Source: Wuchereria bancrofti
Taxonomy: Eukaryota > Nematoda > Chromadorea > Rhabditida > Onchocercidae
Direction of reading: 5' to 3'
NCBI GenBank assembly: GCA_005281725.1
Contig: SSBO01000003.1
Span: forward strand, 3,337,824-3,401,823
Length of the DNA: 64,000 bases
Shown here: positions 63,401-64,000 of the stretch, piece after piece
Layout of the letters: each line of letters begins with the position of its first letter
How positions within the stretch are numbered: position 1 is the stretch's first letter
Notes under the pieces: generated by a model
Seen by the model: only the letters and a program-made list of their open reading frames with translations
What the model was told of the DNA's origin: nothing
Database searches by the model: none
Translations under genes and position numbers: made by a program

Positions 63401-64000
63401 AGAAGGAAAGAATTGGGAATATGAATAGAGTAAGGAACAAAAAGCTAAGAAAAAGTGAGGAGCAAAGAACGAAGAACAAGGATCGAGAGGTAAAGGACAT
63501 GGAAGGGAACGGAAAACAGGATGAAAAACAAAGGGCAAGAAACAATGAGAGCACATAAAAATAAGGGGCGAAGAACAGAACGGGAAATAAAGAACAAAAA
63601 ATAATGGGAAATCAACGGTATGAGACAAAGGACAAAGAACAAAGCGCAAGATGTACTGACAATATAGTGAATAAAGAAGAGCAAGGAACAGCAGTTAAAA
63701 GATAATGAAGGTTAAAAAACAAAGAACAAGGAATAAACTGAAAAATAAAAAGCAGACAAAAAAAACAAAGCGGATAAAGAACACAAAACAAAGGCCAAAG
63801 GATAAAAATCAAAGAGCAAGGAAGAAAAAGGACAGCAAGAAAAAGAAATGGATGAAGGAATAAAGTTTATGACAAAAAATAGAATCGCTACGGCCACATA
63901 AATCGGACCAGATGTTTTGTTCGTTTGTTAGTTACCACAGATTAACTTTAACTGGTCTTGACAAACCAGTCAAATATCTAAATATGGCTTAGTTCCGAAC
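60412..64000. other. Gene-poor terminal region
   Basis: About 3.6 kb with no exon set I can support. It is AT-rich up to 63,350 and then carries the purine-rich tract. A minus frame at 61,348-61,536 (ending DLARRQEAKICMI...) could be a terminal exon of an unseen gene but has no acceptor or family match I trust. A TATATATA run lies at about 62,258. Confidence 0.55.
63355..63870. repeat. Purine-rich degenerate repeat tract
   Basis: About 500 bases that are almost entirely A and G on the plus strand, with AAGAACAAAG, AAAGAACAAG and AAGGACAAAG words recurring at irregular spacing of about 10-20 bases. The complementary C/T strand yields several Ser/Phe/Leu-rich open frames that are by-products of composition. 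Confidence 0.8.

Noticed and set aside
63282..63897. Several Ser/Phe/Leu-rich minus frames resembling membrane proteins
   Set aside because: All are reading frames through the purine-rich tract; four overlapping frames are open at once, a composition effect.
1..64000. tRNA, rRNA, CRISPR arrays or bacterial (endosymbiont) insertions
   Set aside because: No cloverleaf, rRNA core, regular spacer-repeat array or intron-free bacterial-type gene was seen by eye; a dedicated scan could still find a tRNA.

Overview
The window is AT-rich eukaryotic DNA carrying small, intron-rich genes with short GT..AG introns, a nematode-type rhodopsin-family chemoreceptor family, BEL/Pao LTR retroelements, and acceptor-like TTTCAG/TTGCAG sites right before some start codons, as expected for spliced-leader trans-splicing. 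This points to a nematode, most likely a parasitic clade III (spirurid/filarial-like) species. The phylum is well supported by the proteins. The clade is an inference.

The window has two halves. The left half (1-32,200) is accessory and rearranged. Two intact seven-transmembrane receptor genes (24,833-26,830 minus and 30,202-32,185 plus) stand head to head around a spacer with inverted repeats. A second set of the same blocks fills 1-5,000 in a different order: exons 1-2 of a minus-strand receptor running off the left edge, a near-palindrome centred on a single N at 894, a plus-strand receptor pseudogene that is a mosaic of the two intact genes, and an inverted copy of the spacer. Between these sets lies a nine-exon sulfide:quinone oxidoreductase gene (7,205-18,647 plus). 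Its 8-kb sixth intron is filled by decayed antisense BEL/Pao fragments, and a further BEL/Pao cluster lies downstream (19,440-23,500).

The right half (34,100-60,400) is compact, conserved housekeeping sequence. In order: casein kinase 2 beta (+), TMCO1 (-), cytosolic phenylalanyl-tRNA synthetase beta (-), complex I subunit NDUFB6 (+), an unidentified 585-residue coiled-coil protein (-), proteasome alpha subunit PSMA3 (+), the ribosome-biogenesis WD40 protein Notchless/NLE1 (+, 158 bases after PSMA3, a candidate operon), and a small secreted hemopexin-repeat protein (-). The last 3.6 kb contain no gene I can support and include a long purine-rich tract.

Gene models were built by hand: exon ends were placed at GT/AG sites that keep the reading frame and preserve family motifs. 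All protein-coding models except the pseudogene and the edge fragment close in frame from start to stop. No function is claimed beyond family recognition. No novel multi-gene system was found. The most unusual parts are the rearranged receptor blocks and the unidentified coiled-coil gene.
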